A stretch of DNA of 64,000 bases from Clostridium estertheticum. GTDB lineage: Bacteria > Bacillota > Clostridia > Clostridiales > Clostridiaceae. Position 1 is the stretch's first letter; every line of letters begins with the position of its first letter. The position numbers were made by a program, and so were the translations under genes. Below are positions 55,739 to 64,000 of this stretch, in pieces. The notes below the pieces were generated by a model. It did no database searches, was not told where the DNA came from, and saw only the letters and a program-made list of their open reading frames with translations. The DNA is taken from contig NZ_JAAMNH020000001.1 in the NCBI RefSeq assembly GCF_011065935.2, positions 207,001 through 271,000 on the forward strand. The letters run 5' to 3'.

Positions 55739-55810
55739 TAGCAAACATAAATTTTCAGTTTATGGTACACCTCGGGGGACGTAACAATAACTGGAAGTTA
55801 TTGTTTGCTA
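55739..55810 (+). ncRNA. Structured repeat, copy 2 (candidate three-way-junction RNA)
   Basis: TAGCAAA (55739-55745) pairs with TTTGCTA (55804-55810). Inside are two hairpins (CATAAA...TTTATG and AATAACT-GGA-AGTTATT) joined by a linker with CTCGGGGGACGTAA that is conserved with copy 1. It could be a small RNA, a MITE-like element or a protein-binding site; the DNA alone does not decide. Confidence 0.4.
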
Positions 55811-55901
55811 TTAATTTTAAGCATGAGGCAGAATAGCCTTTTAATAACGCTGATAGGATAATGTTAAGACATAATAAATGAACATTGCGACTTAACTCTT
55901 T

Positions 55902-56333
55902 TTAATTGCCATTTCCCACTTTTTCTGTTAATTTGCTATACCTATCACTATTTATACCCCATCCAATTAGAGAATTTAATAAACCCGTAATAGCACCAAA
56001 TATCAAAGCAACAAACATAGTTTGGCTTTGTTCATATCCATACATGCTAAGTTTGTTCAATATAAAAACTATGCCAATTATACCCATCATAATAGCGTAA
56101 GAAATAATATTTTTAATAGTAAATCTTAACATTCCTTTTTCCTTTATTTTTTTCCAAGATTTAATGAAACTTTCATCATCGTCATGAAATAGCCTCGATA
56201 CTTTGCTAGGCTTTATCCTATTTGTTTTAATTAAATATTGGAGAGTAAGACTTAAAACAGGAATTGCAACAAGAAAAATAATTAATATTTTTAATAACCC
56301 CATGTTAAAACCTAATCTTTCCCATGCTACCAT
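55902..56333 (-). CDS. Small membrane protein, unknown function
   Basis: The 143 residues contain three to four hydrophobic helices (LLKILIIFLVAIPVLSLTL, IISYAIMMGIIGIVFIL, MFVALIFGAITGLLNSLIGW) and a basic cytosolic loop (RLFHDDDESFIKSWKKIKEK). The ATG at 56333 is preceded by GGGGGTATTGTT on the minus strand. It is divergent from the pPIWI-RE operon. I do not recognise a family. Confidence 0.65.
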   Translation of the reverse strand: MVAWERLGFNMGLLKILIIFLVAIPVLSLTLQYLIKTNRIKPSKVSRLFHDDDESFIKSWKKIKEKGMLRFTIKNIISYAIMMGIIGIVFILNKLSMYGYEQSQTMFVALIFGAITGLLNSLIGWGINSDRYSKLTEKVGNGN

Positions 56334-56657
56334 AACAATACCCCCTTTTTTATATTAAAAGTATACCTAATCTATTTATATCTATGTCTAAGTGATAAAT
56401 CTTTGCTTCGTCCAATTATACAAGTATGTCCTTATTCAATTATATAGAATATTAATGTAAATTTCAAATATTTAACATATAAATAGCAATTTTATTTTCA
56501 ATGAGACAATTCAATATTTATATTAAATAATACTGTATCTTCCATTGTGTACGACCATCAATTGATTATTACCGTATATAATATATATTTATAAAATATA
56601 ATAAAGATGGCTAATATGGTATTATGTTTATGTGAAATAATTATAGAGGTGATAGGA
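56334..56657. other. Divergent promoter region upstream of the pPIWI-RE operon
   Basis: 324 AT-rich bases. A -10-like TATAAT is at 56577-56582 but no well-spaced -35. AGAGGTGATAGG at 56645-56656 is the ribosome binding site of the next gene. An in-frame ATG at 56607 is not used because of that site. Confidence 0.45.
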
Positions 56658-59333
56658 ATGGTTGAAGGAAAAAATAAACCAATAAAGGGAAAGAACTGTT
56701 TAAACCTGCAATTAAGCTATGAAATTACAGACAAATACTTAAATACGTCCAATTTTGTTAAATATAGATTTAACTTATCTTTTGAAGAAATAGTTAATTC
56801 ACTATACAGTTGGGCTAAAAAAAATAATTTTAAAGATATGTGGAAAATAAATAATATGCTTGAAATACCTAAAAAAATATCTCAATTTGAACCATGGGCA
56901 TTTCTAGAATTTAATAATGGAAATTTTTATACCTATGGAACAATATCAAAAGGAAGCTTGGAAAAAATAAAATATATGCTGTTAGGTAATATTTATGACT
57001 TCATTAAAGAAAATAAAGTGCAGCTAAATATAAATGAAAACTATGAGTATACAAATTCAATAGTTGGTATAGATGAGATAAAAGTACATGAGAAGTTAGT
57101 AAAAGCAAAAATAATTCTAGATATATGCTCTAAGCCATTTATGTATGATAATAAAGAGTATAAATTTTTGCCATGTCATAATCCTAATGGCGGATTAGAA
57201 GCTGTAACAGAGGTTATCAGTTACACTGTGGATGATGAATATTATGAAAATGGTAATTTGAAAAGTAAAGGTAATACATATAAAATTTCTTATGTTATAA
57301 AACCTAATCTGGTTAATTATAGCGGAAAAATGTATTTTGAGCCTGATATTGTTGTGAGAAGGTATGTTGATAATGCAGTAAATTCTGAGAATCTTGGTAC
57401 ACAATTCCGAAAAAATAGGGTTATTAATATAAAACACACTCTATACATAAAGAAAGAGGATAGATATATTACAATAAGAATAGCTAAAAATGATAAGTAC
57501 GACGAAAATAATGAATATAGTTTTCCTATAAGATTTTACTATAAAGATTTTGTGTTAGAAAATTGTTTAGCTACTAAAGAACAAATAAAATTAAAAGATG
57601 TAGTGCAAGCATTAACTCATAAGAGTAAAAATGATGATATTCTACTGGGATATCATACGTCTATGGATGATGATATTTCCACAGGGATTGGAAGCGGAGC
57701 ACATGCAAATGATAAAGTATTAATACATAAACATATCCTCAGTTGCTGTAAAGGTGCAATTCATTTGCCGCCTTTTAGAATTGTTCCTTTTAAATATGAT
57801 GACTACCTTAAATTTCGAGAAAAAAAGAAAATAACCTCAACAGCAATAGATGAGGGTAAAATTGATTTTAATAAAATAAGGATAAAAAAAGATGTTGATA
57901 ATTTAAATTTATACATATTTAAAACGGCTCAACAATTGCCTAAAGAAAACACTGATGCCAAGGAAATAGAAAGCCATGAAGGTATAAGCGCTGAAGATGA
58001 AGCATCATTATGTAGTGAGGAAGATAATTTTAAAGTTAAAAAAACTTTAGATATTACTAAATATATAGATGAATTTTTCCAATATCCAACTATAGTACTG
58101 GCGGATATTGAGAACACAAATTTTTCTTCGGAAGAAACTAAAAACACCAAAATCAACAAAAATATTAAAAAAATAGATACATTGAAAAAATCAAAACTAC
58201 TTACAACAAAGGTTGATGAGGTAACATATTTATTACATTTGCAAAATAAAGATTTAGTTTTAAATATAATTGAGATTGAAGATAAAGATATTGTTTCAAG
58301 AAAAAAAACTGAAAGTGAAACATCAATAGAGAGGGCTAATATTATCAAAAGCAAGTTAGGTTCATTTAAGGAAAACTCAGTGGCTTTAATAGAACTCAAG
58401 CAGGAAAATGCAAGAATAGATGCAAAGGGTATTATTAGAGATGCTTTAAATAAAATGGGAATTGTTAATCAGTTTATAATACCTATTGGGTCTACGAGTA
58501 AAATGAATAATAAAACAAGGGCATCTTTATTAGATTTATTTAATGATTTTGGATTTACTAATTCAAATATAAAATTAGGTGACAAAGTTATATATTCATT
58601 TGGATATATAGACCTAAACCCAAATGAAAAGGAAATATATGAAGAGGCTAAAAATGAAACAACTTCAGATAAAACATGCAAATCAAGGCAAGTTATTTCA
58701 TTTGTTATAAGAATGGATGATGATACTATTGAGGTTCAACCCATACTAGAGCAATATACAGAACAATGGTTTCATATATCCGAAATTAATAATATTTTAT
58801 ATAAAATAAAGAAACAAAGGGCAACATCTTTAAATATACCATTTAAGACAGATGAAGAAATACTTGAAGAGATAAGGAGCGTAATAGAAGAAGACGAAAG
58901 GAGTAAAATAGTAATTATCTCCCATCAGCTAAAACAACCAGAAGAATTGACAGCAAGAATGTTTCTATCATTGATGAATGCATCCATTGTTCAAACTAGT
59001 ATTTCAAAAACAGAGCTTGCTCAAATAAATGAAGAAACTGATAAAACGGGTATATTAAAATGCATATATAGGCTTAATGACTTGTATTATCGTAGCGTTG
59101 GAGAAAAAGTAATAGGTATGAAGCCAAATGCTAATGAATTTAAATATGACGATTTTACCAAAGAATACAAATATAGGAATCTATTTGATATAAAAATTGT
59201 TAAAAGTGATATGGATAACGATATATTAGCATCAATAATACACAATTTAAGAAATACAGTAACTACAAAGGTACACCTAAACACTGATATATTAACAGAA
59301 CATGTATTTTCATTTGGAAAACATTTATTCTAA
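56658..59333 (+). CDS. pPIWI-RE family protein (prokaryotic PIWI-like)
   Basis: This 891-residue protein fits the pPIWI-RE family by size, by a three-part layout (N-terminal DUF3962-like region, MID-like centre, C-terminal RNase H-fold domain) and above all by its neighbours. Visible C-terminal features include VALIELKQENARIDAKGIIR (about 575-595), RQVISFVIRMDDDTIEVQP and a final helix IIHNLRNTVTTK; I cannot assign the family's R and E residues with certainty. The family was described computationally as an RNA/DNA-guided defence protein; a mechanism is not established here. ATG 56658 follows AGAGGTGA. First of three tightly packed genes. Confidence 0.8.
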   Translation: MVEGKNKPIKGKNCLNLQLSYEITDKYLNTSNFVKYRFNLSFEEIVNSLYSWAKKNNFKDMWKINNMLEIPKKISQFEPWAFLEFNNGNFYTYGTISKGSLEKIKYMLLGNIYDFIKENKVQLNINENYEYTNSIVGIDEIKVHEKLVKAKIILDICSKPFMYDNKEYKFLPCHNPNGGLEAVTEVISYTVDDEYYENGNLKSKGNTYKISYVIKPNLVNYSGKMYFEPDIVVRRYVDNAVNSENLGTQFRKNRVINIKHTLYIKKEDRYITIRIAKNDKYDENNEYSFPIRFYYKDFVLENCLATKEQIKLKDVVQALTHKSKNDDILLGYHTSMDDDISTGIGSGAHANDKVLIHKHILSCCKGAIHLPPFRIVPFKYDDYLKFREKKKITSTAIDEGKIDFNKIRIKKDVDNLNLYIFKTAQQLPKENTDAKEIESHEGISAEDEASLCSEEDNFKVKKTLDITKYIDEFFQYPTIVLADIENTNFSSEETKNTKINKNIKKIDTLKKSKLLTTKVDEVTYLLHLQNKDLVLNIIEIEDKDIVSRKKTESETSIERANIIKSKLGSFKENSVALIELKQENARIDAKGIIRDALNKMGIVNQFIIPIGSTSKMNNKTRASLLDLFNDFGFTNSNIKLGDKVIYSFGYIDLNPNEKEIYEEAKNETTSDKTCKSRQVISFVIRMDDDTIEVQPILEQYTEQWFHISEINNILYKIKKQRATSLNIPFKTDEEILEEIRSVIEEDERSKIVIISHQLKQPEELTARMFLSLMNASIVQTSISKTELAQINEETDKTGILKCIYRLNDLYYRSVGEKVIGMKPNANEFKYDDFTKEYKYRNLFDIKIVKSDMDNDILASIIHNLRNTVTTKVHLNTDILTEHVFSFGKHLF

Positions 59334-59386
59334 GTGGTAGAAAATATATATTGAACATTACTTTTAAGCGGGAGGGAGGAATTTAT

Positions 59387-60466
59387 ATGGATAAGGTAGA
59401 AGATGAATTTAGAATGTTTGAAGAAATCATAGAATTTTTTAATAAATTTTCTAGAGCAAACGATATAAAGGGGCTATATATTTTATTTCAAAGGTGTAAA
59501 CTTAATCTCTCATCAGTGGAGCAGTGCAATACATTAACCGATTTTGTTAGGCTCCTAACAACTGAAGCAGTAACTAAATTTGGATTACAATCTGATAATA
59601 GATATTTTAGTGCAGACAAATTATTAACTCTAACAGTATTAGATGAAGGTTACAATCTTCGAGAAGAATGGAAAAACTTTTTATTAGACTTTAGGCAGGG
59701 CGGAGGATATATTGAAAAGAGATTCCAAAATTTAATGAGGTTATGTAGCAATGTTGCTAAAAGTGGTGGGAATGGACAAGCAATGTATAACCTATTTAGG
59801 ATGGACTACCTAATAGTTAAACCAATTGCTAATTTTTATGATTTTGAAGCGGATGTATATGGCGTCCTAAAACATTTAGGTAATAATTTTATAGGAGATT
59901 TCCGTAAATTATTTTGGGATTTCTATGAAAAAAATAATTTTGAAAAAGAATATTATATATGCTCAAACTGCAAATATAAGGTTACAGAAGATATTAAACA
60001 TATTTTTTGTAAAAATGCCAAGATTGAAAAAATTGAACTAAAGAGTGGAGAATATATTATAAAAGAGGATGTATATAAGGATTATACTTTAAGAGGCATA
60101 GTTGAAAAGGACATGTATAACGCCTTAATTGAAAACGGTTTTGAGGCATACTTATATCCATCACTTGAAAAAGAAGGGGATATTAAAGTAGTAATATATA
60201 ACAAAGTATATTTTCTTGATGGTAAATCATATACTCAAACAGCAAAATTAGTTAAGGATTTGAAAGAAGAAAAATATAATAATAGAATTATTGTGGTTCC
60301 AGACTTAAATTATAAGGACCAAAAGGAATATATAATACAATTGCAAAAAGATGGAGAATTATATTTTGATGGAGAGGCAAGAGTTTTTAATGTTACAGAT
60401 TTAATTAAGTATTTTAAATTAGAAAGACAATATATAGAAAATGAAGTTGCTGTGGAGGTGGAATAG
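59387..60466 (+). CDS. pPIWI-RE-associated restriction-endonuclease-like protein
   Basis: The 359 residues have a helical N-terminal part, a zinc-binding segment (YYICSNCKYKVTEDIKHIFC, about 190-208) and a C-terminal REase-like domain with LYPSLEKEGDIKVVIYNK and VYFLDGKSYTQ; the D in GDIK and D-x-K in FLDGK fit a PD-(D/E)xK site. This matches the REase partner of pPIWI-RE systems, thought to be the DNA-cleaving component. GGGAGGGAGG precedes ATG 59387. The stop overlaps the next start by one base. Confidence 0.8.
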   Translation: MDKVEDEFRMFEEIIEFFNKFSRANDIKGLYILFQRCKLNLSSVEQCNTLTDFVRLLTTEAVTKFGLQSDNRYFSADKLLTLTVLDEGYNLREEWKNFLLDFRQGGGYIEKRFQNLMRLCSNVAKSGGNGQAMYNLFRMDYLIVKPIANFYDFEADVYGVLKHLGNNFIGDFRKLFWDFYEKNNFEKEYYICSNCKYKVTEDIKHIFCKNAKIEKIELKSGEYIIKEDVYKDYTLRGIVEKDMYNALIENGFEAYLYPSLEKEGDIKVVIYNKVYFLDGKSYTQTAKLVKDLKEEKYNNRIIVVPDLNYKDQKEYIIQLQKDGELYFDGEARVFNVTDLIKYFKLERQYIENEVAVEVE

Positions 60467-63400
60467 TGAATAAAAAGTATACTTTTAAAGAGATAGCTAA
60501 TTCTAAACAGCCTTGGTTTAAAGCTGTATATGGTGATATTGCTGAACTAAATCAAGATACACTAGCATTTGATTCTATAGATAATTACTCTAAAAAGATA
60601 TTTGAATATCAGAAGAAAATGTTTATATATGCGGAACACTTATTGTTTTCTGGTTATTTAATATATGGTAAAAAATTTACACTTGATGATGTATGTGCAA
60701 TATATACAGCTATGCCAGAAGCCTTTACCGATTTAAATTATGATAAATATAAAGTTGCTATTAATTCATTTTGGTATTTAAATGACTTTGAAGCAAGTGA
60801 AAGGGATAAAAGAAGTTGCATTAAATTTTATTTGAAGCAAAAAAACGAGCTCGTAAAAGACATTAAAATGTTTAAGCAATCTATAGATGGGTTAATAATC
60901 TTTAATGAGCCGAATTTTTTCTCGGAAAGAATTAATATATATACAAATTTATTTGAAAATAATAATTATACATTAGACCTAATTGGAGAGGTAAATAAGA
61001 AAAGGCAAGAGGGTGAAGAAGAGAATTACAATATTTTAGGGAAATATGTAGAACATAGAATAATTGAAAAAAATAATTGTGGAACTGAAATATATGAAAA
61101 GCTAAATGGAGCATTAGATACAATTGATGATGAATTTTTACATGCAATGGGGGAACACTTTGTTGATAATACTAATAATACAACAATTTTTAAAGTAAAT
61201 GATGGAAATGTTACCCCTATAGGAAAACTTTTAAAACTTCAAGGTGATTATACACATATTGCGGGTAAAACAGGTACAGGGAAAACGGTTCAGACTAATA
61301 TAATTAATAAAAAATTATCTGAAACTAAAAACAAAATTCTAATAATAACAGACACTCATGCTAATAGTAAAAGATGCAAGAATGAACTAGACAAACTAGG
61401 TATAACATCAACCATGCTTATGGGAAGAAATCGAAGTGATTATGTTAAAGAGTTTCATGAAGCCATGTCACAGGGTTATTCAGAATTAAATGGATTACAA
61501 GTTATTATGGATAATGAAGATTTTTACGAAAATTTAGATTATTCATGTAATTATTCAGGCAATAAAACAATTCTTGACCCTAAAGATGGTAAATTTATAC
61601 ACAATTGTTCCGCCTGTAAAGATGCTAATTCTTATATGACCTGCGGATTTAATGAAATGTACAGAAGAATTATTGAAAGTGATATTATTATAGGAACAGC
61701 TAGAACTTTATTACAATCAAAGGCTCCTAAAAACTTAGATAAAGAGCGCAGAACTCTTTTTGAATTATGCATTCTTATTAGCGATATAGTAATTGTGGAT
61801 GAAGTAGATGAAATACAGAAGCAATTTGACGATACTTTTTATGAAAAATTGAAAATATACTCAAGTAAGTCTGTTGACAATAAACTACAATCTGGAGATG
61901 TAGAAAACTATATACGCTTAATTAATAGCATAGATAGAACACATACTGTTAACATAAAAAAGATAGCTCAGTTTAAAAGTCTTGTTATGAAATTGGATGA
62001 TACTGTAGATATACTAGTTAACATGTACCTTCAGGAAGGTAAGCAGGATTTTGTAAGGGATATTATAAGAGTAGGCAATAATTTTAATATACCTTCATTG
62101 ATTGAAACGTATTTCCATAACTATATAAAAAATACGAATGATGAGGAATTCCATAAAAATAAGTTTGAGTTTTACAGATTTCTTAACAATGAAGACCGAC
62201 TTAATTCTTTATATGATGATTATTTTTTAAGGATTAAGACTGTCATTTCAACTGAATTTGATGTGGATGAAGAGCAACAAAGCTTACAGGAGGCTTGCAT
62301 TGGAGTTTTTAAAGATTTTCATGATAAAATAAAAAATAAGGCACTGTTTGAGTTAGTTTCAATTCAACTTAAATCAATTAGAGCAGGTAAATATAAAAGT
62401 AAGGACCAAAGAGAAAGCGAAAGAATATTATTTTTCATATTTATATTACTGTTATCAATTATTGACCTGCTATATATACAAATTAAAAGACTAGAAATTG
62501 GAATTGTTGGATACGCAAAAAATAGTGAAGATGAGCAGCTTAAACAATTTATATCAAGAGCTTTATCAGTAAACGACATTCCATTTTTACCAAATAACTT
62601 AATAGATAATTCTATGAATGGGTATAGTCTTAAAGATGAAAATAACTGCTTAATCCTTAATAAAATTCAATACTATGGAATAGGAAGAGAACTTTTGTTT
62701 AACACAACTAAAGTCCTTTCGGTTATGTATAATACAAAGGTAGTTCCTATGCTAATGGCTTCTGCAACTAGCATAGATACCCAAGGTTCAATGTATACAG
62801 TTAAGCATAAGGCTAATTTACTGTTAGAGAACAGAAAATCTAGTGATAGTAACTCTAAGAAAGGTAATCCAGGAGTAGTAGTAAAGTGCCACGTTTTTAG
62901 AGATGAGAATGGGATATGCACTTTATCTGGTACAGATTTCTCAAATAGAGATAAAAATACTATAAGACTTGGAAAGCAAGTTACAAGTAAGCTATTGATA
63001 GACTTACTAGAAGAAACAAAAGAAAGTGGAAATGGTATATTAATTACGGTGTCTAGTTCGAAATTAGCAACATTATTATATAACACTATTAATATTCCTT
63101 ATATTAATAAAAAAATGCTATGGACGAAATCCTTTGAAGAGAAATTTGACAATTCAATACATATAGACAAATCCAACGTAGAGAGGTCATCAGAATTAGG
63201 TATTGATATACTTATTGCAGTTAATAAATCAATAGCACGGGGATACAATATACTTAAGCTTGATAAAAATATGAAGTATATTGATAAATCTTATTTTCAA
63301 CATATTATAATATTTAATAGATACTTGCCATCTGTTGATGATGATTCAACTACAATATCCTATACTCATGACTATATTACAAGGCAATACTTTAAAAAGG

Positions 63401-63828
63401 TAAAAAGTCATGGTAAGGACTTGATTGCTTTGAGACAAAGGATAAATAAAATGCTGTTAAAACTTAAGTTTCAAAATTCTTATAAATCATATGATGATGA
63501 TGTAAAGAGCATGATAGCTGGTAATATGTTTGCAGATTTATCACAGATAAAAGGGAGAGGGCAAAGAGGAGGAACAACATGTTTTATACATTTAGTAGAT
63601 GCTAGTTTCTATCTTGGAACTGCTAGAGCTACAGAAAGGATAAATGTAAGGCAAGTCATTTCTTCAAAGAATAAAGAGTTATCAGATGATTTAATTGAAT
63701 TTGATGATAAGGAATCTATATTCCAGAAATTTATAGATATATTAAATGTAGAAGATATTCTTGTAGATAGACTATTTGATGATATGAAAAATGGGTTTGC
63801 TAATCATACAGTTATTACTCATGATTAA
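60466..63828 (+). CDS. DinG/XPD-like helicase of the pPIWI-RE system
   Basis: The 1120-residue SF2 helicase has Walker A GKTGTGKT (about 267-274), a four-cysteine set between Walker A and B (one in DYSCNYS near 361, then HNCSACKD and MTCGF, about 380-393) consistent with an XPD/DinG-type iron-sulfur cluster, and a DEVD Walker B (IVIVDEVDEIQ, about 444). C-terminal motifs are MLMASATS, ILITVSSSKLATLL, ARGYNILKL and QIKGRGQRGG. This is the usual third gene of pPIWI-RE operons. GTG 60466 follows GGAGGTGG and overlaps the stop of the REase gene. Confidence 0.85.
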   Translation: MNKKYTFKEIANSKQPWFKAVYGDIAELNQDTLAFDSIDNYSKKIFEYQKKMFIYAEHLLFSGYLIYGKKFTLDDVCAIYTAMPEAFTDLNYDKYKVAINSFWYLNDFEASERDKRSCIKFYLKQKNELVKDIKMFKQSIDGLIIFNEPNFFSERINIYTNLFENNNYTLDLIGEVNKKRQEGEEENYNILGKYVEHRIIEKNNCGTEIYEKLNGALDTIDDEFLHAMGEHFVDNTNNTTIFKVNDGNVTPIGKLLKLQGDYTHIAGKTGTGKTVQTNIINKKLSETKNKILIITDTHANSKRCKNELDKLGITSTMLMGRNRSDYVKEFHEAMSQGYSELNGLQVIMDNEDFYENLDYSCNYSGNKTILDPKDGKFIHNCSACKDANSYMTCGFNEMYRRIIESDIIIGTARTLLQSKAPKNLDKERRTLFELCILISDIVIVDEVDEIQKQFDDTFYEKLKIYSSKSVDNKLQSGDVENYIRLINSIDRTHTVNIKKIAQFKSLVMKLDDTVDILVNMYLQEGKQDFVRDIIRVGNNFNIPSLIETYFHNYIKNTNDEEFHKNKFEFYRFLNNEDRLNSLYDDYFLRIKTVISTEFDVDEEQQSLQEACIGVFKDFHDKIKNKALFELVSIQLKSIRAGKYKSKDQRESERILFFIFILLLSIIDLLYIQIKRLEIGIVGYAKNSEDEQLKQFISRALSVNDIPFLPNNLIDNSMNGYSLKDENNCLILNKIQYYGIGRELLFNTTKVLSVMYNTKVVPMLMASATSIDTQGSMYTVKHKANLLLENRKSSDSNSKKGNPGVVVKCHVFRDENGICTLSGTDFSNRDKNTIRLGKQVTSKLLIDLLEETKESGNGILITVSSSKLATLLYNTINIPYINKKMLWTKSFEEKFDNSIHIDKSNVERSSELGIDILIAVNKSIARGYNILKLDKNMKYIDKSYFQHIIIFNRYLPSVDDDSTTISYTHDYITRQYFKKVKSHGKDLIALRQRINKMLLKLKFQNSYKSYDDDVKSMIAGNMFADLSQIKGRGQRGGTTCFIHLVDASFYLGTARATERINVRQVISSKNKELSDDLIEFDDKESIFQKFIDILNVEDILVDRLFDDMKNGFANHTVITHD

Positions 63829-63882
63829 TATCTGTGTGACTAATATAAAAAGAAATAAGATATAGCTTGATATATAAATAAT

Positions 63883-63930
63883 AGGAACCTCTATTCAAGG
63901 CATATTCGCCTACCCAATAGAGTTTCCTTT
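63883..63930 (+). terminator. Terminator after the pPIWI-RE operon
   Basis: AGGAA-C-CTCTATT pairs with AATAGAG-T-TTCCT around an inner AGGC/GCCT pair. It closes the three-gene unit; 70 bases of AT-rich sequence remain to the window end. Confidence 0.75.
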
Positions 63931-64000
63931 ACTTAATTAAAACCCAACCAAAATAGTTCCAAGTTTGAGACTTAACAATGATAAATTAGAGTGGAATTAT

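Larger units (their letters stand above)
55264..55901. other. 638-base spacer with structured repeats
   Basis: No convincing gene. It holds two copies of a structured repeat (55293-55357 and 55739-55810) and a terminator hairpin between them. The rest is AT-rich. Confidence 0.6.
29632..64000. mobile_element. Serine-recombinase defence island in manC (right end outside window)
   Basis: The left boundary is the point where manC homology ends, about 45 bases from the stop of the first recombinase. The island carries three serine recombinases, a Cas4/RecB-like nuclease, an XRE regulator, an HD/SEC-C gene pair, a type I BREX operon and a pPIWI-RE operon. No second manC remnant occurs before base 64000, so the island is at least 34 kb, or other elements lie within it. 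No conjugation or phage structural genes are seen in this part. Confidence 0.7.

Noticed and set aside
1..64000. CRISPR arrays, tRNA and rRNA genes
   Set aside because: I scanned by eye for regularly spaced repeats and for tRNA-like cloverleaf or rRNA sequence and saw none; the tandem repeats present are within coding regions.

Overview
The window is about 64 kb of very AT-rich DNA from a spore-forming, anaerobic Clostridium-type Firmicute. The evidence is strong GGAGG-type ribosome binding sites, TTG/GTG starts, an anaerobic (class III) ribonucleotide reductase, an Ile T-box leader, the conserved block 3D-domain protein / rnmV / rsmA, and possible SigE/SigK-type promoters. No rRNA or tRNA gene was recognised. 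Species cannot be fixed from the sequence.

Chromosomal backbone (1 to about 24.7 kb): 5'-truncated G5/3D cell-wall protein, rnmV and rsmA; two clostridial proteins of unknown function and a lipoprotein; a 58-residue small gene; a cold-shock protein; the nrdD-nrdG operon behind a possible NrdR box; a metallo-beta-lactamase-fold hydrolase; an exported amidase with one degenerate and one intact catalytic domain; a long glutamine synthetase; ileS behind a T-box; a LacI-family regulator; and a large SF1 helicase-nuclease with a small partner gene.

Broken manC (24.4 to 29.6 kb): a mannose-1-phosphate guanylyltransferase gene is interrupted twice. The first insertion is a compact element of about 4.6 kb with a repeat-rich cell-surface protein, a 60-residue protein and a large serine recombinase, bounded by an 18-bp near-identical repeat (17/18). 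Precise recombination between the repeats would rejoin the manC frame. The second insertion starts near 29632 and runs beyond the right end of the window; the rest of manC is not present.

Defence island (29.6 to 64 kb and beyond): three leftward serine recombinase genes and a 59-codon gene sit at its left end, followed by a Cas4/RecB-like nuclease and an XRE regulator. Rightward come an HD-domain gene and a SEC-C gene separated by an A10 run containing a canonical -1 slippery heptamer, then a complete type I BREX operon (brxA, brxB, brxC, pglX, pglZ, brxL). After this lie a repeat-bearing membrane protein with an SH3 domain, a spacer with two related structured repeats, a small membrane protein, and a three-gene operon matching the pPIWI-RE system (pPIWI-RE protein, REase-like protein, DinG-like helicase). 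BREX is a known anti-phage system that methylates host DNA through PglX. pPIWI-RE is a computationally described system whose mechanism is not established here. Their linkage in one recombinase-borne island, the possible frameshift-fused HD/SEC-C protein and the structured repeats are the main points of interest.
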